From positions 74,991,521-75,055,520 of the forward strand of contig CM055096.1 in the NCBI GenBank assembly GCA_029204225.1: a stretch of DNA of 64,000 nucleotides, given 5' to 3'. The stretch is from Diphasiastrum complanatum (taxonomy: Eukaryota > Streptophyta > Lycopodiopsida > Lycopodiales > Lycopodiaceae). Below the pieces are notes generated by a model. It searched no databases. It had not been told where the DNA came from and saw only the letters and a list, made by a program, of their open reading frames with translations. A program made the position numbers and the translations under genes. This document shows positions 1 through 11,326 of this stretch, in pieces (position 1 is the stretch's first letter; each line of letters starts with the position of its first letter).

Positions 1-1
1 A

Positions 2-181
2 ACTTTAAAATTCAACAATGAGAAAAAGCAACAGTTCCAACAACAAGCAAATTCTGCTTCAGCCAGATTTTTGATCCAGCAACAAAATGAAGATGAAGCA
101 GCCTTCTTGACCAAGGTCGGAGAAAATCAGGATGTAATGTCGTGGCCACCACTAGACTCTTCAGTTCTCACTACTTCATGA
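2..181 (+). CDS. Possible partial C-terminal exon, Gln-rich protein of unknown function
   Basis: An open frame runs in from the left edge for 59 codons to a TGA at 179-181. It has no start codon in the window. The product is rich in Gln and Asn and ends in an acidic, Pro-containing tail (...MSWPPLDSSVLTTS). The biased composition and the absence of stops suggest a terminal exon rather than noise, but 59 codons is short and no domain is recognised. The minus-strand copia fragment begins about 250 bp to the right. It could also be a chance ORF. Confidence 0.3.
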   Translation, partial: TLKFNNEKKQQFQQQANSASARFLIQQQNEDEAAFLTKVGENQDVMSWPPLDSSVLTTS

Positions 182-427
182 TAAATACTTGGTGGATACC
201 TTTTTTGAAACTCCAAAAATTCTTTTTCACTCGGCAAGGTTTCAGAATAAGCATTGTATTTTTCCGTCATGGCATTTAATGCCTCCTTGCCAGATTTCTA
301 GTTGCCATCCGTCACAATAGCAATCTCGGGCTTGACATCATCATAATCATAATCAATAATATTAGAAAATTTTAACAATTATTTTGAAAAAATCGATTAG
401 AATTCATCTTCTCTCAAATCAAACATC
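182..427. other. No gene seen
   Basis: AT-rich sequence between the edge ORF and the copia fragment. No frame on either strand resembles the part of copia RNase H that should follow at this end, so the copia element is broken near 428. Confidence 0.4.
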
Positions 428-1690
428 CTTTGCAAATTTCAATGTCTTCAAGCATCCTACGTAACCAAATTGCTTCTTGCAAGGCTGAATATAATGTCTT
501 ATATTCAACTTCCATAGTGGAAAGAGCAATTGTTTAATGTTTCTTACTAGACTATGAAAAAACACCATTGCCAAAATGAAAGAATTAACATGTGGTGGAT
601 CTTTGTTTTTCTATGCCTCCTGTCGAAGCCCCGTAATACTAGTAAAGTTTGATGCCTCTTATACATCAATCCAAAAGTAGTTGTGCCCTTAACGTAGTGA
701 AAAATTCTTTTCGTGGCTTTCCAATATATCTCCCTAGGTGTCACCATAAATTGGCTTACATCATAACTTATGTTAGGACAAGTAATAGTAAGATAGATCA
801 AGCATCCAATTAATTGACAAAATAAAGTAGCATTAACTGGCTCATTCTCATCCTCATTAGATAGCTTCTTTCCAATCTCAACTAGTGTAGAAATTGTCTT
901 GCTATCACACATTTTGAAGCACTTGAGAATCTCAATGGCATATACTTCATGTGTGTAAGTGCAATACCACCATCTTTTTGTTAGACTTTTATTCCAAGGC
1001 AATAATGCATCAACCCTAAGTTTGTCATGTCAAAGTTGAAAGACAGATTCGTCTTTATTGCTTATTGCCTTGATGAGATCCTTATTATTACTAGTGATTA
1101 TGAGATCATCAACATATGCCACTATCAGGGTGATGCTAGAGTCACATGAAAAATAGTAGATATTCATCACAATGCACATCAAATCTCTAGATAAGAGGTA
1201 TTTATCAAAGTGACTATACCAAACATGTGGTGCTTGTTTCAAACCATACAAATCTTTTTTTAGTTTGCAAACATTTTTTTCATTGCCTCGTATCACAAAG
1301 CCACTTGGTTGTTGCATATACACTTCTTTCTCAATTTCTCCATTTAGGAATGCGGACTTTATGTCCATCTACTGTAGATTCCATCCAAACATTGTTGCCA
1401 ATATGATGATTATGCGAAGCATATTTCATTTGACCACCCAAAAAAAAAAAAAAGTCTCCTTCTAATCTATGTCTTTGCTTTGCACGTACCCTGTCAGTAT
1501 AAGCCTTGCTTTCACAAGGGTTCCATCAACATTGTACTTTGTTTTATACACTCATTTGTTACCAATGTGTTTAAGAAGATCCACTATTTCCCCAAGTACC
1601 ATGGCGTTTGATATAATCCATCTCGTCCTACATCGCTATTTGCCAAATTTTTTCATGTTTGGCCTCCTCAAAACATAATGGTTCTTTTTA
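428..1690 (-). mobile_element. Ty1/copia fragment: RT to RNase H, degenerate
   Basis: Read on the minus strand, three blocks follow copia pol order. At about 1690-1480 is the RT start (VYKTKYNVDGTLVKARLIL), with the usual preceding Trp read as TGA. At 1368-1030 is the RT core with [26 protein letters not shown] and the catalytic YVDD. At 1002-547 is the RT-connection block (CLIYLTITCPNISYDVSQF), and at about 530-430 the RNase H block (STMEVEYKTLYSALQEAIWL). Frameshifts and stops separate the blocks. No LTR, primer site, gag or integrase is attached. It is a dead remnant. Confidence 0.85.
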
Positions 1691-1969
1691 TTTGATCATC
1701 TTAGTCATAAGTGCTAAATTTGTCTGATATTTGTCAAGTTCTTTTCTCTCATATATAGATCACCATAACTCTCCATATTTGCTAGATTTCACTACCTCAT
1801 GAGAAATAATGGTTGATTAGCTCTCAATGGGCTCAAATGTTAATATGGGACCCAATTAGTTTAAAATGAATTAAATCTAAAAAAAAACTGTGCAACTCAA
1901 ATTATTATGGCCAATGGTTTTGGGACACTCAAACCCTAACCCTAGTATTACCTACGAAAGGCCATGTGA

Positions 1970-2049
<80 letters not shown>

Positions 2050-2831
2050 TTTATTCACCCATCTTTTACTTGCCGATTTAAATATCTTCTTTCTCATCTT
2101 TTCTTTTTACTAGTGCTCTTTATCTTACCAAATACCCATTGACAATTGTCAAAGGACACCTCAGCAAGTTAAACCAACAACTCACTTCAATACTCGTCAG
2201 ATTAGACATCAATACTCAAATACAGCTTGATTTTGTTTGCCTTTTTGCCAATGGTCTATAAGCATCATTTCCAGTCAATATACTATTTGGTGAGTAAAAT
2301 TGTCATTACTCACACTATTACTCACACTTGTCTATTACTCGTCAATAGAGAAAAATTAAAAATTGTGAAATTGAAATTAATTTGATTGATTACAGGGAAT
2401 TCACTTTATTCTATCATTTTCTCTTTTTGTGTTTTTTCTCTTTTTATTTTAAAACAATGAAAAATCTGAACACATGAAATACAAAAAAGAGTTTTTAGAT
2501 ACATCTAGGTGTATCCAATTAAGGTCTAGTCAGAGGCTTCTAATATGGATCATCACAATCTAGAAGAATCAGTAGACGTGCCGATCATTAGAGAAACTCT
2601 TGACTCCAAAAAGATGTAGTGCATTATGGCACATTGAACCACAAAGCTTTGTATTGCAATATCAAACAATGAATACAATCCATACAATATTTCAAAGCAT
2701 CCTCAAAAAAATTAGAAAAGGGCAATGCTTGACAATGAAGCCAGTTTAGGGACTTTTACTCGCAATGCAAAAATAGTGTACGGTTTAGGGTTCATAGTAC
2801 CCAACAAAACAAAAAAGATTGTTGATTTTTA
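1691..2831. other. No gene; contains a long (GA)n tract
   Basis: Apart from the microsatellite at 1974-2047 I see no coding homology on either strand. The ORF crossing the tract is only the repeat read as Arg-Glu. Confidence 0.5.
1974..2047. repeat. (AG)n microsatellite, about 37 units
   Basis: An uninterrupted AG dinucleotide run of about 74 bp, the longest simple repeat in the left part of the window. Confidence 0.97.
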
Positions 2832-3059
2832 TGCTATGGTACATGAAGGCAATGCTAACACATGAAAGAGATCCTGCATGCCCAAAATTGGCTGGTGAAT
2901 GAACATATTCTCATTCACATCCAAGCCCTTAACACACAAATAAACAAAGTACAAATGTTTACATGGTAAATATTTTTTCAAAGCCATGTTTCGAGAAAAA
3001 TCTGGACAGGTGCATATTGAGACACGATGGCTATGTGCATATTGAGACATGATAAACAA
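2829..3059 (-). CDS. Orphan SWIM-type zinc-finger ORF, probably a fragment
   Basis: This 76-codon minus-strand ORF contains the SWIM signature CxC...CxH: CTCPDF at about residues 17-22 and PCKHLYFVYL some 14 residues later. The following stretch (GLDVNENMFIHQPILGMQDL) resembles the helical segment after CKH in SWIM proteins. SWIM fingers occur in MULE/FAR1-type transposases and in ZSWIM-type ubiquitin ligases. No transposase core or RING finger is visible nearby, so I cannot tell which applies. Full-length SWIM proteins are several hundred residues, so this is either one exon or a detached remnant. Confidence 0.55.
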   Translation of the reverse strand: MFIMSQYAHSHRVSICTCPDFSRNMALKKYLPCKHLYFVYLCVKGLDVNENMFIHQPILGMQDLFHVLALPSCTIA

Positions 3060-4507
3060 AACCTATATTTGAACTATCAAAACTCTTAATGATATACTCC
3101 TCCTTGTTGTCCCCATTATGTGTGATTACGTCTTGAACATGACATTTTAATGACAATCCTCTCTCTATCCTCTCTTTTGCAGCTCTAGATCATCGTCTCA
3201 TCTAATTGCGTTTGGAAGCTAAGTTAATATGGAGTTTGTGCAAGGTTGTGTTTTATTGGCACCGGTTGTTGTTTGGGCATCATGAGGCATATCCATTTGT
3301 TGAACTGCATCATGACTTACTGCACATGTCTCCAAAATATAGCCACCTCGATTCAACATGTCCACCTCTGGTTGTTGGAGACATGTACCATGTTGGGGAC
3401 GTGCCAAACACCACTGCTCATTTGTGGTGAGATAGTGATGTTCGGATTCAAACTAATTTGTGAGCCCATTTTGATGTTTTTTGGTTCCAAAAAAACTTGA
3501 TGTATTCATTTTCATGGTGTATTCTACACTGTTGGATGAGGGTGTAGGTAGGATGAGGGTGAGGCCCTACCAACACCCTCAGCTAGATTGAGAATACTCT
3601 CCTCCTTAAATGGCTTGCTCTTTCATCCCTAGTGGGGAAGGAGTTTTTGTAATTTCGCTTCAAATATATTTCCCTCCACATATGTATTGAGGTCTGATCT
3701 CTTCTGCAAATATAGATTTGCTTTGAGTTTAACTTGCATTTTCTTGGTTGCATGAAAAAATTTGAATTGTGGTATCCAAAAATATGCACTAACATTCAAT
3801 ATTTCTAAATAGATCTCTGAATTTTATACACTTTATTTGACTTTGACTTTTGATGAATTCTTATAGCTAAACTAGTCATGGCCAAAACATGATATTGACT
3901 TCGTTGTGGCCTTGATCACCAATTGTATACAATGGTTCGGGTCTTTAATGGGTCCTTTCCTTGGATCTTTCCAATAAGAGTTTCAATTTAGAGTCAATGG
4001 GGATGCTCTTAATGAGATTTCGAGGATGTGTTGAATTTGGATAAACAATTTTACCTTTCAAAATAATTGGTATAATTATAATATACTTTATGTGAAAGGA
4101 GTTTCCCATTCTCATGCGTCGATGTAATTTATTTATTATTAAAGTGCCTTTTGACTTGCAACTAAAAATGTCATCTTTATTATACATTTCAATATGGCAA
4201 TGCTTGGCAAAATTTGGTGAAGTTTCAAATTTTACATACATTGGTGTTGCGGCCATTATTACCTAGGGTATAATGATGAAGACTTGATTAATTTTTTTTT
4301 GCAAACAAGATTTGATATTGGTTGTAATTTATAACACTTAGAATGCGTAGGCCTCCGAGATGGAATCTTAAAAAATATGAAGCCTTCATGGATAAAATAT
4401 TGAAACAATTGAGTCCTTATGGATGGGTCCTAAAAAGAGATTTGTTGGGGCCCACATAAATTTAGAGTAAAATTTGTGCATAGCTCAATAATGTGTTTAG
4501 AGGCGCT

Positions 4508-4680
4508 TAATGATTCGTCCTCTTACCTTGCCACCATAATGGCTTGACAAAAGGGCTTGCAATTTTGTCCCTACCATGAGGGATATAATACTCGTGGTAG
4601 GGATATAATGATTCGTCCTCTTGTCTCACAAATATCTCAACTTGACAAAAGGACTTGCCATTATATCTCTACCATGAGGC
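4508..4680. repeat. Diverged direct repeat with internal inverted repeat
   Basis: The phrase around TGATTCGTCCTCTT, followed by TTGACAAAAGG(G/A)CTTGC and CTACCATGAGG, occurs twice (about 4508-4590 and 4607-4680). Between them, CCCTACCATGAG at 4569 is an inverted copy (one mismatch) of CTCGTGGTAGGG ending near 4602, giving a potential 12-bp stem with a short AT-rich loop. Confidence 0.7.
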
Positions 4681-5280
4681 CTGATATTTCATGTGCATAC
4701 CCACCTTTCAAATTAAAGGGCGTAACATAGCCAATGATGCAATCTCTGCCTCTAAACACATGTTATCAATCTTATTAGTTTTTAGCACACATCCTTCGCG
4801 TGCACGAGGGATATTAGATTCAACATTCAGATTTAGCCACGTTTCCACTGAGGTTAGTTGAGCAATGGTTATTGGACAAGTGGCAGTTTTTCACAGGTGG
4901 CTCACATCCGAATAGGTTAAGATAAAAAAATCTAGGCTAGCCATAGCCCTATAATTAAGGGCAATGGGAGAGTGAGATCAGAAATAAATAGTGGCTGGAA
5001 ATGGCTCATTAGTGAAGAAGGGCTAAGGGAAGGGTAGATAGGAAGGCATCCATCCTCAAGGCAGATAGATAGGAGCAAGGCAGAGAAAGGGAGAGAGGGG
5101 CAAGGCCTCAAGGACTGGGCATGGCGTGGCAGCCTCAAATTCCCCCTCAACAGGTGTCTCTTTCTTTCTTTTATTTTGCTATTGCTTTCCTTTTGCAAAT
5201 ACTTGAGATCACTGCCCATTTTAGAGGCAGTGAGTGATCTCCCCTTTGAGGATTAATGAAGCTTTCTTCCGGCAATTTGG

Positions 5281-5390
5281 TTTTGCACAATAACTAGTCA
5301 TCACCAGCCAAAAGATACAGGCAGATCAATTCATGTTTTGCACAATAACTAGTCATCACCAGCCAAAAGATACGGGCAGATCAATTCATG
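5281..5390. repeat. Perfect-length 55-bp tandem duplication
   Basis: Units 5281-5335 and 5336-5390 are head-to-tail and differ by one base (ACAG versus ACGG), so the duplication is recent. Confidence 0.95.
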
Positions 5391-6282
5391 TTTTTTAGGT
5401 TTTGTTCAAGTGGGTTACAGTGTGTTTCATGCTGATTTAATCTCTATTGTGGTAATATCTCAGAAAATCGATGGTGGAAGGTAGACATTTTAACTCTGAT
5501 TAAAAGAATGTTTACTGTAACCTACCAGGGTTATGCAACTATGTAATGGTTAACGAGTTATGTAACCCCACCTACAACTTAGTCAAAGGATCCTAAACAA
5601 ATATGTATTTGCCGGCACCTGTCAAGAGAAGATAAGCCCAGGCCATAATCTGGAACCCGGTTGCCACTATGTGGTGGAAAGTTTAATCTTTTACTTAATT
5701 AGCATCCTGCAAGATAGGGTGCAGGTTTAGAATCCTAACCCTAGCTTTAAAAAGCCAACCACCGAGAAGACTGTAAGACACCGCATATGACCATGCATCC
5801 GATTTTGGTTTCTTACTTTGGGAAAGGTTTTGAAGATTATGTTTTGGGATACAAATATTGCTTTTGTAGACATGATGTCCCATGTAAGTCATCATCGGTT
5901 TTTTGGTGAGTCTTCCATCCCACGTTATACCCCACAAATTTCTAAATGTCATTTGGTCTACCTATGCTATTTGAGTCTGATGGGCCTTCAAATCATTCAT
6001 GGCAATGTTGGAAATTTTTTTATAAACTCTAAGTATGTCCTTCCCTTTGCAAATTTCAAATTGGAGTTGGATTAGGTTTCGAAAGGCTAAAAAAGTGATT
6101 GTCATCCTCATTTACAATTGATAGAAGGCTATGGAGCTTGGAATATATAGTGTAGCTTGAAAATATTATAATATGCATTATCAAGGTAACATTAACTCTT
6201 CTCCTTAGTACTCATTTTTGAGTTCTTGTCACATTAAACACACCTGTTGATTTGTTTGATTTGTAAAGATTCATCTCAGCCG

Positions 6283-6284
<2 letters not shown>

Positions 6285-6315
<31 letters not shown>
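6285..6315. repeat. (TC)n microsatellite at the 5' border of the LINE
   Basis: About 15 TC units directly before GAGGGCGGATTTCTGA, where the LINE-like leader begins. Confidence 0.95.
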
Positions 6316-6319
<4 letters not shown>

Positions 6320-6736
6320 GCGGATTTCTGAGGGCGCGGATTTCTGATGGAGCGGATTTCTGAGAGCGGATTCTCAAAGCCTCATCCCGCTGATTTCCCA
6401 GCGCATTTCTCAGACTTCTAGCGCCCAAATCTGCCTCTCAAGCCAACGTTTCTAGCAGCCAGATTGTCGCCCAGTTTGCCTGCAGCTTTAGGACTAATCT
6501 TACCTCTCTTATTAGAAATTTCCAGCGCTCCAATCTATGTGAAAATTCCAGTTGAAATACCACATTTTCGAAAGCCTAAATTACTAGTGCATTTCTGAAG
6601 GTGATTTCTAGCACACTTGAAGGTGATTTCCAGCGCATTAACTACTGGTCTTTTAGCTCTCAGAACCAGCCAATCAGCGCATTCCTTGAGGAAGGCAATG
6701 TGTTGAACCACTGACCCTCTCTATGATCCTCCATTT

Positions 6737-7486
6737 GTGCTATCTAAGGTCTCAAATCCAACTGTACCTCGCTCTATTCTGCCGGAAGACGTTCATTATC
6801 ATGTAGGGCAATTGTATGCACTATTTTCAGAAGTGCAAGGAGAAAATGCAACACTCAAATTGGAGGTTCAAAAATTGCGGGATGAGATCAGCCAGCTACG
6901 AACACTATTACCATCATCTACTACGACATTGCAGAAACTTCTAACAAGATCCAACCTTGAGAAACAAGTGGAAGAGACGAAATCATGGGCAGCACTGTTC
7001 AAAAAGGATAATGGTATGATAGATTTGCCTACGAATGTTTCAATTGACTCAAGATTAGAAAGCATGTTTTCGGAGCAAGAGAAAAGAGCCAAAAAAGCTC
7101 TTAATGTTAGAGTGAGAGGCATCCCAAATGCTGGAAAACCTCTTGAGGAAGCTAAGGATTTACTTACCAATAAACTCTCACACTCAACTGAGGGTTTTGA
7201 AAGTGCTTGGAGAGGCAAATATGACGTGAATGTTTTATTTATTAAATATCGGTCTCTCGTACATCGTAATGCTGCCTTGAAACTTCGAGCCAAGCTGAAA
7301 GGGACTTTTATTTTTATGGATGATGATTTAACTCATACACAATGGCTAGCAAGGAAAAAATCATACAAGAAGCTAAGGAGAAAGGGCAACGGGTGGTGTT
7401 TATTGACGGCAAGCCACGATACTATGAACGCTCACTATAGGGAATCGGGGCTCCCGGGCATGGGAGCAGCCCGAGATCCCCTCTGA
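6737..7486 (+). CDS. LINE ORF1: coiled-coil, RNA-binding-like protein
   Basis: A 249-codon frame. Residues about 18-60 form a heptad coiled coil (VGQLYALFSEVQGENATLKL), as in the trimerising region of L1 ORF1p. The C-terminal part (VLFIKYRSLVHRNAALKLRA, then FMDDDLTHTQWLARKKSYKK) resembles the region of ORF1-type proteins that recalls a filled-in RRM followed by a basic helix. No ATG precedes the coiled coil in frame; the frame opens after a TGA and begins with GTG, so the start has been lost or altered. It overlaps the start of the endonuclease frame by only a few codons. In an intact LINE the product would coat the element RNA. Confidence 0.7.
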   Translation: MLSKVSNPTVPRSILPEDVHYHVGQLYALFSEVQGENATLKLEVQKLRDEISQLRTLLPSSTTTLQKLLTRSNLEKQVEETKSWAALFKKDNGMIDLPTNVSIDSRLESMFSEQEKRAKKALNVRVRGIPNAGKPLEEAKDLLTNKLSHSTEGFESAWRGKYDVNVLFIKYRSLVHRNAALKLRAKLKGTFIFMDDDLTHTQWLARKKSYKKLRRKGNGWCLLTASHDTMNAHYRESGLPGMGAARDPL

Positions 7487-7488
7487 CA

Positions 7489-8660
7489 CTTCGTATTGGA
7501 TTCTGGAATTGTAATGGCTTCCTCTCTTCCTCTTCTGCAGGTGACCTGCAGTCCTATCTTGCTCGTATAGATATTTTACTTCTAGCAGAGACTCATGAGT
7601 CTCAATTCCGTCCTCTTTCTATGGTGATAGATTTCTCTTGGCACTCAATATTTAGACCATTCCTACGGGGGAAGACCTCCAGAGGCTCAGGTGGAGTGGC
7701 ATGCTTATACAGGGATCGTTATCGTCCTACTCTTAAGATGGTTAAGAAAGATCCGTACGCACGTTTTATATGGGTATAGCTGGTTGGACATTCCTTAGGC
7801 TTGGCTAGAGATATCTTCCTGGCAGTATGTTATATTGCTCCTCAGACTTCGACATTTGCAGATTATGGTGGGGACTCTTTTCAAGTTTTGTCAGAGGATA
7901 TTTCCATCTTTTCTCCCCAGGGATATGTACTTTTGGCAAGAGACTTTAACGCACGCACGGCCACCAGACAGACGGAATTTCATGCGGTGATGGATTACCT
8001 CCAGCTTCATGCTTTAGATACAAGTCTTGAGCGGACTTCTCATGATGAGGCTACCCCTTCTACTACATTTGGTGAGCAGTTACTCAGGATTACCAAGGCA
8101 CATTCCTTGGTTATTCTGAACGGTTTATCATAGTGGCCAAATTCAGTAGCCTTCACTTGTCATCCACATGGAGGCGGACATAGTGTGGTAGATTCCTTCA
8201 TTGGCTCACCAACCTTGATTCCTCTCATTCACAGCTTTACCATTCTCTCTCCCACCCTTGCTGATCACTCGCTGCTCTTACTCTATGTTGGCCAGACCTC
8301 TCCCCTTCCAACCATTCAACCCAAGACCACTACACCTCACTTTTCTTTTCGTACACATCTCATCCCACGATACATACTCACGCTCAACACTCTTTTGCAA
8401 GATTTTCCCTTCTCCTCTCCTATTGAGCAACATGCCAGCTTCTTGTCGCTCTCCCTTATACAAGCCGCCACCCAGGCCTTTCCCCCTAAGACATATTCCA
8501 CTCATCGAAAGACCTATAACCGATGGTATGATCATGATTGCCACACCTTACATAAGCAGGTGGTATTCGCCATGCATCACTCTCCTAATATTTTGGTGCA
8601 AGTACAGAAGCAGTATCATCATGTAGTCAATAAAAAGAAAAGAGACTCTCTAACAAGAGA
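7489..8660 (+). pseudogene. LINE ORF2, N-terminal half: APE-type endonuclease
   Basis: The frame opens with LRIGFWNCNGF, then LLLAETHES (catalytic Glu), GSGGVACLYRDRY, and at about 7927 LLARDFNAR, which corresponds to the GDFNAR box. Near 8250, TLADHSLLLL matches the terminal S-D-H box. Two TAG stops (7777 and 8131) interrupt one continuous frame; both would be CAG if one C-to-T change were reversed. A frameshift occurs near 8650. The domain would nick target DNA to prime reverse transcription. Confidence 0.8.
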
Positions 8661-10461
8661 TGGTCAGAAGCGAAAGACGTCGACTCACTTAACTCGGACT
8701 TCCTCAAACTTGTCTCCCAACTTCTCTCTCCTTACATTGCCCACACTTTTAACATGGTTGTTACCTCTGGCTTTCCCACCAACTAGTGCACGAATCTTCT
8801 CCATCCCATTCTCAAGGTTGGTGATCCAATGAACGTCGATAACTACCGCACTCTCATGATCAGTCACACGATGGCGAAGCTTTATGGCTCGGTTCTGCAG
8901 TCTATGGTTGGATCCCAGGCGGAATCAGATGAGTTATTTGCTCTTGGCCAGGTTGGCTTCAGACCCGAAGATTCTACCATTGATCATGCATTTGTCCTAT
9001 GCTGCATCATAGACGAGGCTCGACATCGGAGACGGAGAGTATACTGTTGCTTTGTGGATTTCCGCATGGCCTTTGACTCAGTTCCACGGCACCTGCTACT
9101 TCAGCGCTTATCTTCACTTGGCTTCTCACAGGATATCATTATGGCTATTAGCACCTTATATGAGAGGGTATTAGCACGTTTCCGAGATGGCAGTAGCTGG
9201 TCGCCTTATATCCAGAGCACAGTTGGGGTCAAGCAGAGATGTCCACTCTCTCCCACTCTTTTTGCATTGTACATTGATGATCTAGAGCGGATCATCAAGG
9301 AGGAGGGTGGTGATGGATGCCCACTTGCTGATGTTAGTATTCCTATCCTACCTATATGGTTTTTGCTTAGTGTGGGGCTTGACGGTGAATATTGCTAAGA
9401 CCAAGGTAATGGTGTTTAACACTAATCGCCAGCATATGAGAAATGACGCATTTTATTATGATGGACAGTAGTTGGAGATTGTTGCCTCATACACCTATCT
9501 AGGTGTACTATTCACCGGTCCCTTACTCACTTTTCACTCTACTGCTCTATCTCGCCTGCGTAAGGGGCTTGCTGCCTTGGTACATATTGAGACAGTGTGT
9601 ACTACTTACCATATTCATGATCCTGCTACTAGAGACCACCTTTTCTCTACAGTGGTCTCACCAGTGGCTATGCACTCGGCAGAGGTTTGTGCCCAGGGAT
9701 ATCTTAGGGTACCTGGAGAGACATCACTCGCCTGCAAATCACCATGTTAGGGAGGATGATTCGTGCAAAGCCATCAGTTCCTCTTGAGATTCTTTTAGCG
9801 GAGTTCGCCTCACTCCCCATGGTGGTAGAGGCTCTGTTTCAGATCGTTACCTTTCTACATCGACTTGAGACCATGGGTACTCACAGATACGTGATGGCAG
9901 CGCTTACTTCTTCTCAGACTATAGCTGGACAACAGGCTAGATCTTCTTGGTATGGTGATGTAGTGGCTTTCTTTCAGTCATGGGGCTTCTCGATGCTGGA
10001 TCTCCCATAAGGAACTCATACATTCATCAGACAGCAGTTGTATCGTAGATACTGTCACATAGTATGGGATCGTCCTGATCAGGAGAGAGTCAAGCTTACC
10101 TTTTATGGCGCACATATCTTACGCAGAGACAGTTTGAGACTTCCTATTAGAACTTTATATCTATCTCTTCCTCTTTCTTTTGGGCTCCGATACAGATTGG
10201 GACAGTTGCGAGTCTCTTCGCATCAGCTTGCTATTGAGACAGGCAGATATTCAGGCATTTTGAGAGAGCATCGGATATGCCAAGTATGCACATTGGGTGT
10301 AGTGGAGGATGAGTTCCATTTTATCTTCACATGCCCTACATACTATGAGATACATGGCCGATATCATTGTTTATATCGGGACACCCCCATTACCCTCAAT
10401 ACCTTTTTGGAGTATCAAGATCCCAGATGTGTCGGCCTTTTACTACGAGAGATGCTTGTGT
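8661..10461 (+). pseudogene. LINE ORF2, C-terminal half: reverse transcriptase and zinc-binding tail
   Basis: The RT begins around 8661 with a TAG at about 8784. It has GQVGFRPEDSTIDHAF, motif A (CCFVDFRMAFDSVPRHLL) and GVKQRCPLSPTLFALYIDDL. Motif C, the YADD box, is missing: sequence jumps from the segment after ADVSIPIL (about 9345) to LTVNIAKTK (about 9385), so the enzyme would be inactive. Further on are frames for the thumb/connection, then RICQVCTLG...EFHFIFTCPTYYEI (10276-10360), a CxxC...H...C zinc domain typical of plant L1-like ORF2. The last residues run into the copia LTR at 10462. Confidence 0.85.
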
Positions 10462-11056
10462 TGTTCATATTCATACAATTTCATTATCTGAAAAACAGAT
10501 TATTAGAATTATCAGAAGTTTTTGAATAGTTAGCTCTCTCTCTCAAGCCTGCGAGCTTGAACACTCCTGAGCATTCTAGCTCACTTCTTAGAGTTGTTTT
10601 AGAGATTGCTATTGCGCTACTGCTTATCAGCATTGCGCATTAATTCAGACTTTCATTTTAGCCGCTCAGAGATATGATAGAGTACGCAGCTTCGATCCAC
10701 AACTTATTGTACTCATTTACTTCTGTTTTGTTTTGAATCAATACTATCCTTTATTGCGTTCAGCTTTGTCTCAGAATGTATGCGTTTTCTGGAGTTCTTC
10801 GCGACTAATTATTTGTCTGATAATTTTTTATGTTTAATTGTTTGGCTACGTAATCACTGTAGTACCGACGATTCTAAAGTTAGTTACTATAAAATCAAAC
10901 GTGATTTCTATCACTATTGTTTTGTTTGAAATTGATAGGCGTAGTCATGCATTGTGAAGGAGGGAAGATAGTTTATTCCGCCATGCACGAAAAGTTTTCT
11001 TTCTAGACATTCATTTCTTTTCGAGCTAGACCTATCTTCACAACACCACTTTCCGA
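10462..11056 (+). repeat. Truncated 5' LTR of the copia element
   Basis: Matches 13112-13706 in the 3' LTR base for base in length with scattered substitutions. The break falls three bases after the TATA-like box of the intact LTR (TATAAATA, about 13102-13109), so the promoter half is lost. Confidence 0.93.
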
Positions 11057-11057
11057 G

Positions 11058-11155
11058 ATGGTATCAAAGCAGTATCATTACTTTTTATCTGATACCGACA
11101 TGGTATCAGAGCATTTTCACTACTTCTTTATCTGATTCCAACATGATATCAGAGC
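11058..11155 (+). promoter_or_regulatory. Three tandem primer-binding-site-like repeats
   Basis: ATGGTATCAAAGC at 11058, ATGGTATCAGAGC at 11100 and ATGATATCAGAGC at 11143 lie 42 and 43 bp apart, each within a similar surrounding (ATCTGAT(A/T)CC(G/A)AC before copies two and three). TGGTATCAGAGC is the usual plant copia primer site, complementary to initiator tRNA-Met. Only the first copy is correctly placed next to the LTR. Confidence 0.75.
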
Positions 11156-11326
11156 GAAAGCTCTAATACTTGATATCTTTCGCGATATCAAATTGATATC
11201 ATACTCTTCAGCTCTTTTCAACCTTTCAGCATCAAAGAATTGATTTTTCTATTGTTGGCATTACTATATCTTAGCGTCATCAATACAATCGACAGACTAA
11301 GTTCCGGATGGATTCTCAAAGTAAAG

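Larger units (their letters stand above)
3060..6284. other. No gene recognised; several local duplications
   Basis: Six-frame reading gives only short ORFs without recognisable domains. The notable contents are the diverged direct repeat and hairpin at 4508-4690 and the tandem duplication at 5281-5390. The rest is AT-rich and featureless to my eye. Confidence 0.5.
6316..10461 (+). mobile_element. Non-LTR retrotransposon (LINE), decayed and cut off at its 3' end
   Basis: Order: GC-richer leader with repeated GCGGATTTCTGA phrases (6316-6736), ORF1 (6737-7486), and ORF2 with endonuclease, reverse transcriptase and C-terminal Cys/His domain (7489-10461). It stops abruptly at 10461/10462, where sequence identical in order to a copia LTR begins. 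The matching LINE at 61251-62290 continues past this point, so C-terminal codons, the 3' UTR and the tail are missing. LINEs usually lose their 5' end, so loss of only the 3' end points to later rearrangement. Confidence 0.88.

Noticed and set aside
1890-2081. ORF crossing the (GA)n tract, reading as Arg-Glu repeats
   Set aside because: Product of the microsatellite; the same artefact occurs at 52241-52592 and 62212-62572.
6868-7293. 141-codon minus-strand ORF opposite LINE ORF1
   Set aside because: Shadow of the real plus-strand frame, with no homology.
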